Source of the DNA: Pseudomonadaceae bacterium SI-3
GTDB taxonomy: Bacteria > Pseudomonadota > Gammaproteobacteria > Pseudomonadales > Pseudomonadaceae
Assembly: GCA_004010935.1 (NCBI GenBank)
Contig: CP026511.1
Location: forward strand, 1,116,001 to 1,180,000
Direction: 5' to 3'
Length of the DNA stretch: 64,000 nucleotides
Positions 25,247 through 34,290 of the stretch are shown here, piece by piece (the first letter of the stretch is position 1; every line of letters starts with the position of its first letter). Both the position numbers and the translations under genes were made by a program. The notes beneath the pieces were generated by a model. That model did not search any database and was not told the origin of the DNA. It saw only the letters and a program-made list of their open reading frames with translations.

Positions 25247-26804
25247 GCGAGGCCTCACTGCCAAACACAGTGAGCCAGCGCTGGCAAAGCTCGTCTCGAG
25301 TCGCATCGGGAGGCAGCTGGTTCCCGTAGGCCAGGCCAAGCCAGTGGCGGGTCAAGGCCTCGGCGTAGTCGAGCAGCTGTGGCTGGGCCTCGTGTCGCAG
25401 CAGTTCGAGTATTTCACCCTCGGTATGCGAGCTTTTCAATGGCAGTTGCCGCTCGTGCAGTAGGCGGCTGAGAAAAGCCCGGTAGAGCAGGCCGAGCGCT
25501 TCGCGTGGATGATCGTGCCAAAGCCGCTGCACCTCGGCGATCACGTCCGGCGGAAGACTTTCGGGTTGCACGTCCAATCCGAACAGTGCGGAGGGCGCAG
25601 GTTGCCGTTGCCTGAATCGCAACGTCTGACGCGGGTTCACGTACAGCTTGATCCAGTCCCGATAGCGCCATAATAGCCACCCGGTCAGGCCGAACAATGC
25701 GGCCCAGAGGAATACTTCGATCACGCTTGCCAGGCGGTCGGGGCGCTGTGCCACCAGCTCGCTACGTAGCAGCCGTTCAAGCAGGCGCGCGAACCAGCCC
25801 GGCTCGCCATCCGCCTCTTCAGTGAAGCGCCAGCGGGTAACGGTCTCGCGGTTTCGGAAAGGAGGCTGGTCGAGCAACTCACTGATCCGCTCACTGGCTT
25901 CCCTGCTGGTCAAGGGCTGCTTGAGCAGGCGATCACTTTGTGGGCCGGAGGCCTCTTTCGTCTGAACTGTTTCGTCTGCATCAGGCGCAGCCAGTGCCGC
26001 GTTGGGCACCGGCAGCAACCACAGCCCCATCCCCACTAGCAGTACCGACAGCACCGTCTTCACGCGAGCCTGCAGACGACGAAACGTCAGTTCGACATCC
26101 CAGGCCTCAAGCGTGGTTCGGCGGTTCAGATACAGGCTGAAACCGCTGGCGACATAGATCGGCTCCCAGACCGCCAGCACAAGCGCATACATCAAGTTGG
26201 ACAAGTGTTCGAACCATAGCCAGTCGCCGCTCATGCCGAGCAGGTCCTGCCAGTTCCAGTCGGCCAGCATTTGCTGTGGGATGAGCATGTACATCAGAGC
26301 GAGGGCACCTAGCCACAACCCCATCTCCAAGTGCATGCCGACCAGGGTCAACCAGGATGCGGCCCGGCTGTCTCGTTGCCCCAGCACAGCGAGGCGCTGC
26401 TGGCGGGCCGAGCCACTGAGTTGCTCGAGCTGGAGCACTGGAAGGTCGAAACTTCGAGTCACGCTGAAACGGCGCCAGGTCACGCTGGCAAGCCACTGGG
26501 AGCGCAGCAGTTGCGGCAGCGCTCTGATGCTCTGGCGCAGGGTCGGTGTGTCGCCGAACAGCGCCTTCGACAGGATGAACAGTGGTAGTCGTTCATAGAG
26601 CGGCTTGAGCCACCAGAACAGCAACAAAGCAAGCGTCGGGTATTGCCAGAACAACAGGCTGAACAGGGTGAATATCGGCAGTGTCACCAGCGCCCAGCTG
26701 AGCATCAGCAGTGCGGCATGACGGCGTGCCAGGAGAACGCCGAGATCCAGCGCCTCCCAGGCGGTGCGAGGACGAATCGCCATGCTGGCATCATTCAGCT
26801 GCAT
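25239..26804 (-). CDS. DUF4129 domain membrane protein
   Basis: Polytopic membrane protein of 521 residues: several hydrophobic helices in residues ~30-260, a charged linker, another helix near 370 (VIEVFLWAALFGLTGWLLW), and a C-terminal cytoplasmic DUF4129 helical region (LGLLYRAFLSRLLHERQLPLKSSHTEGEIL). It starts within the SpoIIM-like gene (14-base overlap); the second Met (26783) is an alternative. Member of the MoxR operon. The DUF4129 region resembles parts of bacterial transglutaminase-associated membrane proteins. Confidence 0.85.
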   Translation of the reverse strand: MQLNDASMAIRPRTAWEALDLGVLLARRHAALLMLSWALVTLPIFTLFSLLFWQYPTLALLLFWWLKPLYERLPLFILSKALFGDTPTLRQSIRALPQLLRSQWLASVTWRRFSVTRSFDLPVLQLEQLSGSARQQRLAVLGQRDSRAASWLTLVGMHLEMGLWLGALALMYMLIPQQMLADWNWQDLLGMSGDWLWFEHLSNLMYALVLAVWEPIYVASGFSLYLNRRTTLEAWDVELTFRRLQARVKTVLSVLLVGMGLWLLPVPNAALAAPDADETVQTKEASGPQSDRLLKQPLTSREASERISELLDQPPFRNRETVTRWRFTEEADGEPGWFARLLERLLRSELVAQRPDRLASVIEVFLWAALFGLTGWLLWRYRDWIKLYVNPRQTLRFRQRQPAPSALFGLDVQPESLPPDVIAEVQRLWHDHPREALGLLYRAFLSRLLHERQLPLKSSHTEGEILELLRHEAQPQLLDYAEALTRHWLGLAYGNQLPPDATRDELCQRWLTVFGSEASHD

Positions 26805-27774
26805 GGGACCGCCGTCCGCTTTGTGTCAGATAGGCGCCGACCAGCAGCCACAACAGCGCGCCCACGGCGTATTTGACCGGTGCTGACGGATAAGTCATCG
26901 AAGACCAGTACGCCTCGATAAAGGCAGCAATCAACAGGAATAATATGGCTCCCGCGATCAATTGCACTGCCGTAGCGGCTGCCACGCGCAATGCCTCGCT
27001 GCGTGTGTGGCGGCCAGGTGCAACGAGAGCGGCACCCAACTTCAACCCCGCCGCACCCGCCAGGGTGATCGCTGTCAGTTCGAAAGCCCCATGGCCGATG
27101 ACAAATGACCAGAACGGCTGGTCGTAGCCGATTCCGGTCAAATGGCCGGCAATCGCGCCGATGATCAAGCCGTTGAATAGCAGATAGAACAGGCTGCCCA
27201 GGCCGAACAGCAGGCCACCGGCAAAGGTCTGGAACGCGATGCCAATGTTGTGCATCACGTAATAGCCGAACATCACCCAGTCGTCAGCTGACCCACGCTC
27301 GCCGAAGCGACCGAGACGGCTGGCGTCGGGGTCGTACATGGCTTCCATTTCAGCGACCTGCTCGGGGCTGATCAGGCTATAGACCAGTTCCGGAAATGCC
27401 AGCACCAACCCGGCCATGCCCAGCAGGCTGCCGTAGAAAATCAGACTCGCGGCTGCCAGGTAGCGCCACTCTGCGCGAACCAGCCTGCCAAAACCGCCCA
27501 GAAAGAAGCCGAGCAGGCGACCACCTAGCGGGCTACGGTGGCGATACAGTTGATGGTGTCCGCGTTGAACCAGCAGCTGCAGGCGCTCAACGAAGCGCAT
27601 GCTGTAGCCGCGCGACTGCGCCAATGCCAGCTGCTGACAAAGCCTTCGATAGGCCGCCGGAAAGTCAGCGATCAATCTTGGTTGGTTGCCTTTGCCTCGC
27701 TCCAATGCTGCGAGGGTTTCATCGAACGTCTGCCATTCGGCCTGGTGCCGGGTTTCGAACTGGCTCTGCTTCAT
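26791..27774 (-). CDS. SpoIIM-like membrane protein
   Basis: Membrane protein of 327 residues in the stage II sporulation M family, which is widespread in non-sporulating bacteria. The N-terminal 80 residues are helical and charged (FPAAYRRLCQQLALAQSRGY), then hydrophobic helices follow, including LFGLGSLFYLLFNGLIIGAIAG and FWSFVIGHGAFELTAITLAGAAGLKLG, the SpoIIM signature. It overlaps the RDD gene upstream by 4 bases. Sporulation is not implied, as pseudomonads do not sporulate. Confidence 0.88.
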   Translation of the reverse strand: MKQSQFETRHQAEWQTFDETLAALERGKGNQPRLIADFPAAYRRLCQQLALAQSRGYSMRFVERLQLLVQRGHHQLYRHRSPLGGRLLGFFLGGFGRLVRAEWRYLAAASLIFYGSLLGMAGLVLAFPELVYSLISPEQVAEMEAMYDPDASRLGRFGERGSADDWVMFGYYVMHNIGIAFQTFAGGLLFGLGSLFYLLFNGLIIGAIAGHLTGIGYDQPFWSFVIGHGAFELTAITLAGAAGLKLGAALVAPGRHTRSEALRVAAATAVQLIAGAILFLLIAAFIEAYWSSMTYPSAPVKYAVGALLWLLVGAYLTQSGRRSHAAE

Positions 27775-28481
27775 GCCGGCCCCACCAGACTGCGAGCAAT
27801 GCTGTGAATTCGAGTCTCCGCCTGCGCTGGCGCAACCTGTAGCGCTTCGGCCAGGATTGAGGCCAGTTCCAGGCGCCTTTCCGCAGACAGCGTCGAATGG
27901 CGCTCGGCAAAGGCGATCAGGGCGTGCTGCTCGGCCAGCGTAAGGGGCAACGGCGACGCAACTGCTTCAGCTGCCGGTAGTGCGGGCGCGCTGATGTTGC
28001 TCTCGCGGTACACGACCACTGTTCCTGCGGCGAGGTCGCCCAATCGTTTGAATGATGGATGCCAGAGGCAGCAGAGCGACCCGAGAAAGTAGCCGAAAGG
28101 CAGCATGTCGACGAAACGCAGTAGGTTGCGGGTCAGGGAAGAGGCCCAGCCGATCGGTGTGCCATCATCATGAACGACGTGCAGCCCCAGCCACTGCTTG
28201 CCCGGTGTACGTCCCTGGTTCAGCACTTCGAACAGCACCATGTACCACCACTGCACTATAAACAGCAGTAGCGCCCCAACACCCATGCCGAATTTGCCCA
28301 GCAACGCGAATGCAACTCCCAAAGCCGCCAGAAGCGCGCCGCGTATCAACAGGTCCAGTGCAAACGCCAGCGCGCGAGGGACCAGGCCTGCTGGACGGAG
28401 CAGCAAATCTATGCCTTCCGGCGTTTCGACGCGGAGCGTGTTATCCAGCAATGCAGTAGTGGCTGAAAGGGCGGATGTCAC
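27771..28481 (-). CDS. RDD family membrane protein
   Basis: Membrane protein of 236 residues with the RDD family pattern: LVPRALAFALDLLIRGALLAA (Arg and Asp in helix 1, residues ~33-53), a second pair of helices, QGRTPGKQWLGLHVV (the conserved GQTxGK-like loop) and FVDMLPFGYFLG. First gene of the six-gene operon whose members overlap in sequence, so transcription starts in the 252-base gap shared with sbcB. RDD proteins have been proposed as transporters; no specific substrate here. Confidence 0.9.
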   Translation of the reverse strand: MTSALSATTALLDNTLRVETPEGIDLLLRPAGLVPRALAFALDLLIRGALLAALGVAFALLGKFGMGVGALLLFIVQWWYMVLFEVLNQGRTPGKQWLGLHVVHDDGTPIGWASSLTRNLLRFVDMLPFGYFLGSLCCLWHPSFKRLGDLAAGTVVVYRESNISAPALPAAEAVASPLPLTLAEQHALIAFAERHSTLSAERRLELASILAEALQVAPAQAETRIHSIARSLVGPA

Positions 28482-28733
28482 GGCGTAGGCTCGCTAGTGG
28501 GGGACTGGATGCTATGCGCACATCGCGCATCGAGCAACGGCCCGCGATGCCGCGCCCGGCGAATGAAACCATCGAATAGCATCTTCGGCCATAACCGGTT
28601 TGGCAGTTCCGATTGATATGCGGGCAGATTGCTCAGATCTGTGTCGAAACTCCACTCGAACCAGAGCCCCGACCATTCGTTGAGGGCGGTCTGGCGCGCT
28701 AGACTGGGCGCGACAATCGAGAAGGAAGCTCCC

Positions 28734-30158
28734 TTGACCTCCAGCATCTTCTGGTACGACTTCGAAACAACCGGTATCTCCCCTCGCTGCGATCGGCCTG
28801 TGCAAGTGGCCGGTATTCGCACCAACGAGGCGTTTGAAGAGATTGGCGAGCCGCTGAACATTTATTGTCGTTTGAGTGACGACATTCTCCCGCATCCAGC
28901 CGCGTGCCTGGTCACGGGCATTACGCCCGCCACGCTAGCGGAAAAAGGCCTGTGCGAGGCGGAGTTCGTGGCCCGGCTGCACCATGAACTGGCTGTGCCG
29001 GGTACCTGTGGCGCGGGATACAACAGCCTTCGTTTTGATGATGAAGTGCTGCGCTACAGCCTATATCGCAACTTTTTCGACCCCTATGCCCGCGAATGGC
29101 AGGGCGGTAATAGCCGCTGGGACATCATTGACCTAGTGCGCACCGCCTACGCGTTGCGGCCGGAAGGGATTGTTTGGCCTGAAGAGGAGGGAAGGGTCAC
29201 GTTAAAATTGGAGCGGCTCAGTGCAGCCAACGGTCTTGAACATTTGAATGCACACGATGCATTGTCCGATGTGCGGGCGACGATTGCCTTGGCTCGGTTG
29301 CTTCGTGAGCGTCAACCGCGGCTTTACGACTATCTCTACAAGCTACGTCGTAAACATGCAGTGATCGAGCAAGTCCAGCTGCTCAAACCAATGGTGCACA
29401 TATCGGGTCGGTTTTCCGCGGCGCGTCATTTTCTGTCGGTGGTACTGCCGCTGGCCTGGCATCCTCGCAACCGTAACGCGTTGATTGTCTGCGACCTGAA
29501 CGCCGAATGTACGCCCCTTTGGGAGGAGCAGGCCGAGGCTATTCGCGAGCGGCTTTATACTCGTCGGGAGGACTTGGGCGAGAAACTTCCGATTCCCTTG
29601 AAACTCGTTCACATGAACCGTTGCCCAGTGCTGGCACCAATGAGCGTGCTGCGCCACTCAGATATCGAGCGGCTAGGACTGGATATCCAATGTTATGAGT
29701 CGAGAGCGGCCGAATTACGCGGGCGGGAGCCCGAATGGCGCTGGAAGCTTGCCGACATCTATCAGGAGGATGCGTTTGTGGCGTCGTCGGATCCGGAGCA
29801 GCAGTTATATGACGGATTCTTCAGTGAGCGTGACCGGCGTTTGTGCGAGCAAGTACGAAACGCTCCGCCGTTTGCGAGTGACGCCGCGCCACCGTTTGAT
29901 GACCCGCGCTTGCCAGAGCTGCATTTTCGCTACCGCGCACGTAACTTTCCCGAGTGTCTATCGCCGGCCGAAGCCCAGCAATGGCAAGCCTTTTGTAGGC
30001 AGCGCCTGATGGTGCCCGAATTTGGCGCACCGAATACCTTGGAACAGTTTGAGCAAGCGTTCCTGGCTTTATTGCCATCGGCAACAGCCGAACAAGCACG
30101 TCTGCTGCAACAATGGTCGCTCCATGCTCGCAGCTTGCGTGAACGATACATGCTCTGA
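28734..30158 (+). CDS. sbcB: Exodeoxyribonuclease I
   Basis: 3' to 5' single-strand DNA exonuclease working in mismatch repair and recombination. Of 474 residues, the first ~190 are the DEDDh nuclease domain: IFWYDFETTGISPRCDRPVQVAGIRT (residues ~5-30, catalytic Asp and Glu) and LNAHDALSDVRATIALARLL (catalytic His/Asp). The exonuclease I C-terminal domains follow (WKLADIYQ, YDGFFSERDRRLC). The start is the TTG at 28734: an AAGGAAG ribosome site lies just before it and the family homology starts there; the ATG-like start further upstream adds unrelated residues. Confidence 0.9.
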   Translation: MTSSIFWYDFETTGISPRCDRPVQVAGIRTNEAFEEIGEPLNIYCRLSDDILPHPAACLVTGITPATLAEKGLCEAEFVARLHHELAVPGTCGAGYNSLRFDDEVLRYSLYRNFFDPYAREWQGGNSRWDIIDLVRTAYALRPEGIVWPEEEGRVTLKLERLSAANGLEHLNAHDALSDVRATIALARLLRERQPRLYDYLYKLRRKHAVIEQVQLLKPMVHISGRFSAARHFLSVVLPLAWHPRNRNALIVCDLNAECTPLWEEQAEAIRERLYTRREDLGEKLPIPLKLVHMNRCPVLAPMSVLRHSDIERLGLDIQCYESRAAELRGREPEWRWKLADIYQEDAFVASSDPEQQLYDGFFSERDRRLCEQVRNAPPFASDAAPPFDDPRLPELHFRYRARNFPECLSPAEAQQWQAFCRQRLMVPEFGAPNTLEQFEQAFLALLPSATAEQARLLQQWSLHARSLRERYML

Positions 30159-30179
30159 AGATGCTTGGTCAGGGAACAA

Positions 30180-30216
30180 AAAAGCCATCTGAGCAAGGCT
30201 GCGTCAGATGGCTTTT
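30180..30216. terminator. Bidirectional terminator between sbcB and mvaT
   Basis: Perfect 13-bp stem AAAAGCCATCTGA / TCAGATGGCTTTT with an 11-base loop. Both strands end in a T/U tract, fitting two convergent genes. Confidence 0.9.
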
Positions 30217-30234
30217 AGGGGTGTGGCGTAAAAC

Positions 30235-30612
30235 TTAGCCCAACAGAGTGGCCCAGCTTTCAACCTCGTCGGAGCCCCATTGTGCTTTCCACTCTTTCAA
30301 CGTCTTGTGATTGCCACCTTTGGTTTCAATCACTTCACCGTTGTGCGGATTCTTGTACTGCTTGACGCGGCGGGCGCGCTTGGTTGTGGCAGGCGCCTTG
30401 GATGCACGCTGCGGCTTGTTGCTGCGGGCATCCGGATCGAGTAGAGCGATAATGTCGCGAAGCGACTTTTGATATTCGCCCATCAGCTCGCGCAGTTTGC
30501 CTTCAAACTCAAGTTCCTTTTTCAGCTTGTCATCTTCTGACAGGGACTTCAGGCGTTCCTGTAGTTCCTTGATAGCTTCTTCAGTAGCGCGGTATTCATT
30601 GATCAGCGACAT
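30235..30612 (-). CDS. mvaT: MvaT, H-NS-like xenogeneic silencer
   Basis: Nucleoid protein of 125 residues that binds AT-rich DNA and silences horizontally acquired genes in Pseudomonas. The N-terminus MSLINEYRATEEAIKELQ starts a coiled-coil dimerisation region (residues ~1-60), and the C-terminal KQYKNPHNGEVIETKGGNHKTLKEW is the DNA-binding part with its AT-pincer sequence. The near identity to MvaT in the N and C parts leaves little doubt. The start at 30612 opens the conserved protein. The gene is followed by a long upstream intergenic region, consistent with self-regulation. Confidence 0.96.
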   Translation of the reverse strand: MSLINEYRATEEAIKELQERLKSLSEDDKLKKELEFEGKLRELMGEYQKSLRDIIALLDPDARSNKPQRASKAPATTKRARRVKQYKNPHNGEVIETKGGNHKTLKEWKAQWGSDEVESWATLLG

Positions 30613-31077
30613 GTCACTTCCTTGGTATAGGTTTGAACGCAAGTGACAGCAATCATAGACAGCTGCCGCGGACAAGTAAATGTTGGCCTGGGTAAAGTTT
30701 TGCTTACTTTGTTTCATCGCGGTGCAGGGCGATTCGAAGTGCCTAGTTAAACCTGGCATCGGTGAAGTACTGCACATAATCGAAGGTCGCGACGGATCCC
30801 GTCACGCTTAATATGCCGTCTCGATATTTGATAAAAATCGGCTCCCTATCTTTTGGTGGTGTTGTGTTCCCTGGCCCACTGGGGGCCAACGGCAACTTGG
30901 CCCTCCGATTATTACGGTTTTAATCGCAGTGTTTCTTTTCGCTCTACAGGGTCGACTCGATCCGCGTGCGGGCGGCAGTCCGTGCCATGCTTTGGTCCGG
31001 CTGAATAATATGGTGGTGGTTTTCTTCGCTGCGCTAGAATGCCCGGTCTTTATGGGTAAGCCGGAGTTAACTTAAAA
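30613..31077. other. Intergenic region between mvaT and purU, with competing hairpins
   Basis: 465 bases with divergent promoters. At 30872-30903 there are mutually exclusive hairpins: TGGCCC (30872-30877) can pair with GGGCCA (30883-30888), or GGGCCAA (30883-30889) with TTGGCCC (30897-30903). No T-run follows. A possible -10 for purU, TAGAAT, lies at 31035-31040. The mvaT-proximal half (30613-30840) is relatively A/T rich. No ORF was seen. Confidence 0.5.
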
Positions 31078-31929
31078 ATGCGCACATTCAGGCTGGTTAT
31101 CGCCTGTCCCGACGGCGTCGGCATTGTGGCCAAGGTCGGTAATTTCCTGGCGACCTACAATGGCTGGATCACCGAAGCCAATCACCATTCCGATCATCAG
31201 AGTGGTTGGTTCTTCATGCGGCACGAGATTCGGGCCGACTCGCTGCCGTTCGATCTCGATGGGTTTCGCCAAGCCTTTGCACCAATCGCGCGCGAGTTTT
31301 CCATGGAATGGCGCATTACCGACTCAGCTCAGCGCAAGCGGGTAGTGCTGATGGCCAGCCGCGAGTCGCACTGCCTCGCTGATTTGCTGCATCGTTGGCA
31401 CAGTGGGGAACTGGATTGCGATATTCCTTGTGTGATCTCCAATCATGACGACCTGCGCAGCATGGTCGAGTGGCATGGCATTCCGTATATCCATGTGCCT
31501 GTCCAGCCGGGGCGCAAGGACGAGGCTTTTGCCGAGGTGTCGCGCCTGGTTCGCGAGCAACGCGCCGACGCCATTGTACTGGCGCGCTACATGCAGATTT
31601 TGCCGGCCGAGCTTTGCGAGGAATATGGGCAGCGGGTGATCAATATCCATCACAGCTTTCTGCCATCGTTCGTCGGGGCAAAGCCTTACCACCAGGCCTC
31701 GTTGCGGGGTGTCAAGCTTATCGGTGCGACTTGCCATTACGTGACCGAAGAGCTCGATGCCGGGCCGATCATCGAGCAGGACGTGGTGCGCGTCAGCCAT
31801 CGTGACAGCATCGAGGACATGGTTCGGCTGGGTAAGGACGTGGAAAAGATGGTGCTGTCGCGTGGTTTGCGCTATCACCTGGAAGACCGAGTACTGGTGC
31901 ATAGCAACAAGACACTGGTATTCAACTGA
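31078..31929 (+). CDS. purU: Formyltetrahydrofolate deformylase PurU
   Basis: Hydrolyses 10-formyl-tetrahydrofolate to tetrahydrofolate and formate, balancing one-carbon pools and supplying formate to PurT. The 283 residues have an N-terminal ACT domain (LVIACPDGVGIVAKVGNFLATYNGWITEA, residues ~5-33) and a formyl transferase catalytic domain with MQILPAELC, INIHHSFLPSFVGAKPYHQA (catalytic Asn/His) and GATCHYVTEELDAGPII (catalytic Asp). Downstream are a 72-residue ORF and a HerA-like ATPase. Synteny sbcB-mvaT-purU is typical of Pseudomonas. Confidence 0.95.
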   Translation: MRTFRLVIACPDGVGIVAKVGNFLATYNGWITEANHHSDHQSGWFFMRHEIRADSLPFDLDGFRQAFAPIAREFSMEWRITDSAQRKRVVLMASRESHCLADLLHRWHSGELDCDIPCVISNHDDLRSMVEWHGIPYIHVPVQPGRKDEAFAEVSRLVREQRADAIVLARYMQILPAELCEEYGQRVINIHHSFLPSFVGAKPYHQASLRGVKLIGATCHYVTEELDAGPIIEQDVVRVSHRDSIEDMVRLGKDVEKMVLSRGLRYHLEDRVLVHSNKTLVFN

Positions 31930-31956
31930 TCCATCACGACTGGCGCCGGAGGCGAG

Positions 31957-32175
31957 ATGAGCAACCCACTGGACAAGGCTGGCGCGAAGGCGCCACCGAT
32001 TATCGGTAGTGGTTGTACCCAGCGCTACGACCCTGACCAAATGGGCCCTGAGCTGGGGACTGACTTTCCGGATGCCGAAACACTCTGGAAGCGTTATCTG
32101 AATGCGCTCGATGGCGCAGCCGGTGACACTCCGATTGACGATGCTGAACCCAGCAGCTCGATGCCGGCGGGCTAG
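31957..32175 (+). CDS. Hypothetical 72-residue protein
   Basis: Short acidic ORF with a good GGAGGCGAG ribosome site seven or fewer bases before the ATG, 27 bases after purU and 38 before the HerA-like gene, so likely in one transcript. It contains CTQRYDPDQMGPELGTDFPDAETLWKRYLNALDGAAGD, with a predicted helix near LWKRYLNALDG. I do not recognise it; it may be conserved in Pseudomonas. Function unknown. Confidence 0.6.
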   Translation: MSNPLDKAGAKAPPIIGSGCTQRYDPDQMGPELGTDFPDAETLWKRYLNALDGAAGDTPIDDAEPSSSMPAG

Positions 32176-32213
32176 CGAGGGCTGCAGACCAATCCACTGC
32201 TCGTGAGGCTGCG

Positions 32214-33680
32214 ATGAAACAGACAGGCCGCCTGGTATTAGGTGCTGACGCGACGGGCGAACCCAGTGTCCACCCGTTGCATCTGGCCAATCGTCACGGT
32301 CTTATCGCCGGTGCGACGGGTACTGGCAAAACGGTGACTTTGCAGCGCCTCGCGGAACAGTTCAGCGAGGCTGGCGTCGCTGTTTTCGCGGCGGATATCA
32401 AAGGCGACTTGTGTGGCCTGGGTGCCGCTGGCGATCCGCAAGGAAAGATCGCCGAGCGGATCGCCAGCATGCCCTGGCTCGACCATCGGCCCCAAGCGTA
32501 CCCGGTGGTCTTGTGGGACGTGCACGGCGTGAGTGGCCATCCACTGCGGACGACGCTTACCGAGATGGGACCGTTGTTGCTAGGCAATCTGCTGGAGCTG
32601 AGCGATAGCCAGCAAGCGGCGCTCTATGCGGCATTCAAAGTGGCCGATCGCGAAGCGCTGCTGTTGCTCGATCTGAAAGATCTCAAGTCGTTGCTTGCTC
32701 ATTTGAAACTGCATCCTGAAGTGCTCGGGGACGATGCAGCCTTGTTTACGAGTGCATCGTCACAGGCGCTGTTGCGGCGGCTGGCGACACTGGAGCAGCA
32801 GGGAGCCGAAGCGCTCTTCGGTGAGCCGGCGCTGGCGCTTGAGGACATCTTGCAGCCAGCGCACGACGGGCGCGGACGGATCCATCTGTTAGACGCCAGC
32901 CAGCTCGTGCATCAGGCGCCCAAAGTCTATGCGACTTTCCTGCTGTGGCTATTGGCTGAGCTGTTTGAACAGCTTCCCGAGCGCGGCGATGCCGATCGAC
33001 CTCTGCTTGCGCTGTTCTTCGATGAAGCGCACCTCCTTTTCAACGACACTCCGAAAGCCTTGCAGGACAGGTTGCTGCAAGTGGTCAGACTGATTCGCTC
33101 GAAGGGTGTGGGCGTGTATTTCGTCACCCAGTCCCCCACGGACCTGCCGGATGATGTGCTGGCTCAGTTGGGCCTGCGCGTGCAGCATGGGCTCAGAGCC
33201 TATACGGTCAAGGAACAGAAAGCGCTGCGGGCGGTAGCAGAAGGTTTTCGCACCAATCCGGCATTTTCGTCTCTGGACACCTTGGCCGGGCTGGGGATCG
33301 GCGAAGCGTTGGTCGGCGGTCTCGAGGACAGAGGCACGACGTCGATGGCTCAACGTGTTGCAGTCGCGCCTCCTCAATCGCGGATCGGGCCGCTAACTGA
33401 GCGCGAGCGACACGACCTGATCGCCAGTTCACCCCTTCGAGGCCGTTACGATAGGCCGGTCGATCGCGAATCTGCTTATGAGATATTGCTCGAACGGGCG
33501 AAGCAGGCTTCCGACAACCAAACGCCAGTGAAGGCTGCTACGTCAAGAAACGAGGTCACCGATGCGCTAGGTGACGCTGCCGGGCGGGTATTCAAGAGCG
33601 CAATGCGCCAGGCTGCGACGCAGCTGGGCCGGCAGTTGGCACGGGGGCTTCTGGGCTCTTTGTTGGGCGGTAAGCGGTGA
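32214..33680 (+). CDS. HerA-like ATPase, DUF853 family
   Basis: Cytoplasmic ATPase of 488 residues in the DUF853 group of HerA/FtsK-like helicases. Walker A is GATGTGKT at residues 33-40, Walker B LLALFFDEAHLLF near 263-275, and sensor region YFVTQSPTDLPDDVLAQLGLRVQHG. FAADIKGDLCGLGAAGDPQGK is a family mark. A long charged C-terminal tail ends in a hydrophobic Gly-rich segment (LGRQLARGLLGSLLGG) that may dock to membranes. DNA processing is plausible but unproven, and no nuclease partner NurA is nearby. Confidence 0.85.
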   Translation: MKQTGRLVLGADATGEPSVHPLHLANRHGLIAGATGTGKTVTLQRLAEQFSEAGVAVFAADIKGDLCGLGAAGDPQGKIAERIASMPWLDHRPQAYPVVLWDVHGVSGHPLRTTLTEMGPLLLGNLLELSDSQQAALYAAFKVADREALLLLDLKDLKSLLAHLKLHPEVLGDDAALFTSASSQALLRRLATLEQQGAEALFGEPALALEDILQPAHDGRGRIHLLDASQLVHQAPKVYATFLLWLLAELFEQLPERGDADRPLLALFFDEAHLLFNDTPKALQDRLLQVVRLIRSKGVGVYFVTQSPTDLPDDVLAQLGLRVQHGLRAYTVKEQKALRAVAEGFRTNPAFSSLDTLAGLGIGEALVGGLEDRGTTSMAQRVAVAPPQSRIGPLTERERHDLIASSPLRGRYDRPVDRESAYEILLERAKQASDNQTPVKAATSRNEVTDALGDAAGRVFKSAMRQAATQLGRQLARGLLGSLLGGKR

Positions 33681-33757
33681 TCAGATGCGATCAGTTGCGA
33701 TGGCTAAGCTGTTGCTGACGGCAGGGCGTGCGGTGCATATTTTTACAACGCTGCGGG

Positions 33758-33967
33758 TTACTTGGCTTCAGCGGCTTGCTCTGACAACTCTTTTTCGATT
33801 TTCTGCAACTCCGCCTTGAATACCTGATCGTGAACGGTCGGCTTTTTACGCCATGGCTTCCGCTCGGGATCGGGCTGCGCGGCATAGGTCGTTATTTCCC
33901 CGCCATACACAGCCTGGAAACGGTTGGCTTGCTTCTCCAGTTCGGCGCGTAGTTCTTCTTTTGTCAC
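33758..33967 (-). CDS. Conserved hypothetical small protein
   Basis: 69-residue charged protein of unknown function, beginning with GTG at 33967 after a GAGG ribosome site at 11-base spacing. It shows helical charged segments at each end (KEELRAELEKQANRFQAVYG and AELQKIEKELSEQAAE) and a central YAAQPDPERKPWRKKPTVHDQVF with an aromatic/basic motif. Such small proteins recur in Pseudomonas genomes. No recognised domain. Confidence 0.6.
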   Translation of the reverse strand: MTKEELRAELEKQANRFQAVYGGEITTYAAQPDPERKPWRKKPTVHDQVFKAELQKIEKELSEQAAEAK

Positions 33968-34290
33968 GTCTTGTTTTGCCTCTTTGTTATAGGTCTATTT
34001 GCAGCGCGGCGCGCTAAGGGGTGCGAGCTATAGGCTCGAATGAGGCCCGGCTCGGGTTGGGTGTGTGTGCGGTAGGGGAAACATTACTGCAAGCGGGCTA
34101 GGCTAAACAAGCGTGCCCGCAAAACTATCCGGTAGTAATGCAGTATTGAGTCATATCATGAAGCATGCCCGCGCAAGTTATCGCTAAAAGCGGGCTAGCG
34201 GTTTGAGCTGTAAGAACAAGTTTTTGCGGTCGGTGTAGTAGTTCGAGGAGCCAGCTGGTTTAGCAATGTGTATCCACGGCAGGAGCTTAC
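33968..34290. other. Intergenic region with nested GCGGGC / GCCCGC hairpins
   Basis: About 320 bases without a clear gene. On the plus strand CATTACT (34082-34088) pairs with AGTAATG (34134-34140), enclosing GCGGGC (34093-34098) pairing with GCCCGC (34115-34120). A second hairpin pairs GCCCGC (34167-34172) with GCGGGC (34190-34195). The stretch AAGCGGGCTAG occurs twice. A strong bidirectional terminator closes the region. Could be a structured RNA; I name no known family. Confidence 0.45.

Noticed and set aside
26791..27774. Sporulation gene SpoIIM as evidence for sporulation
   Set aside because: The family is common in non-sporulating bacteria and the context is the MoxR operon; no other sporulation genes.
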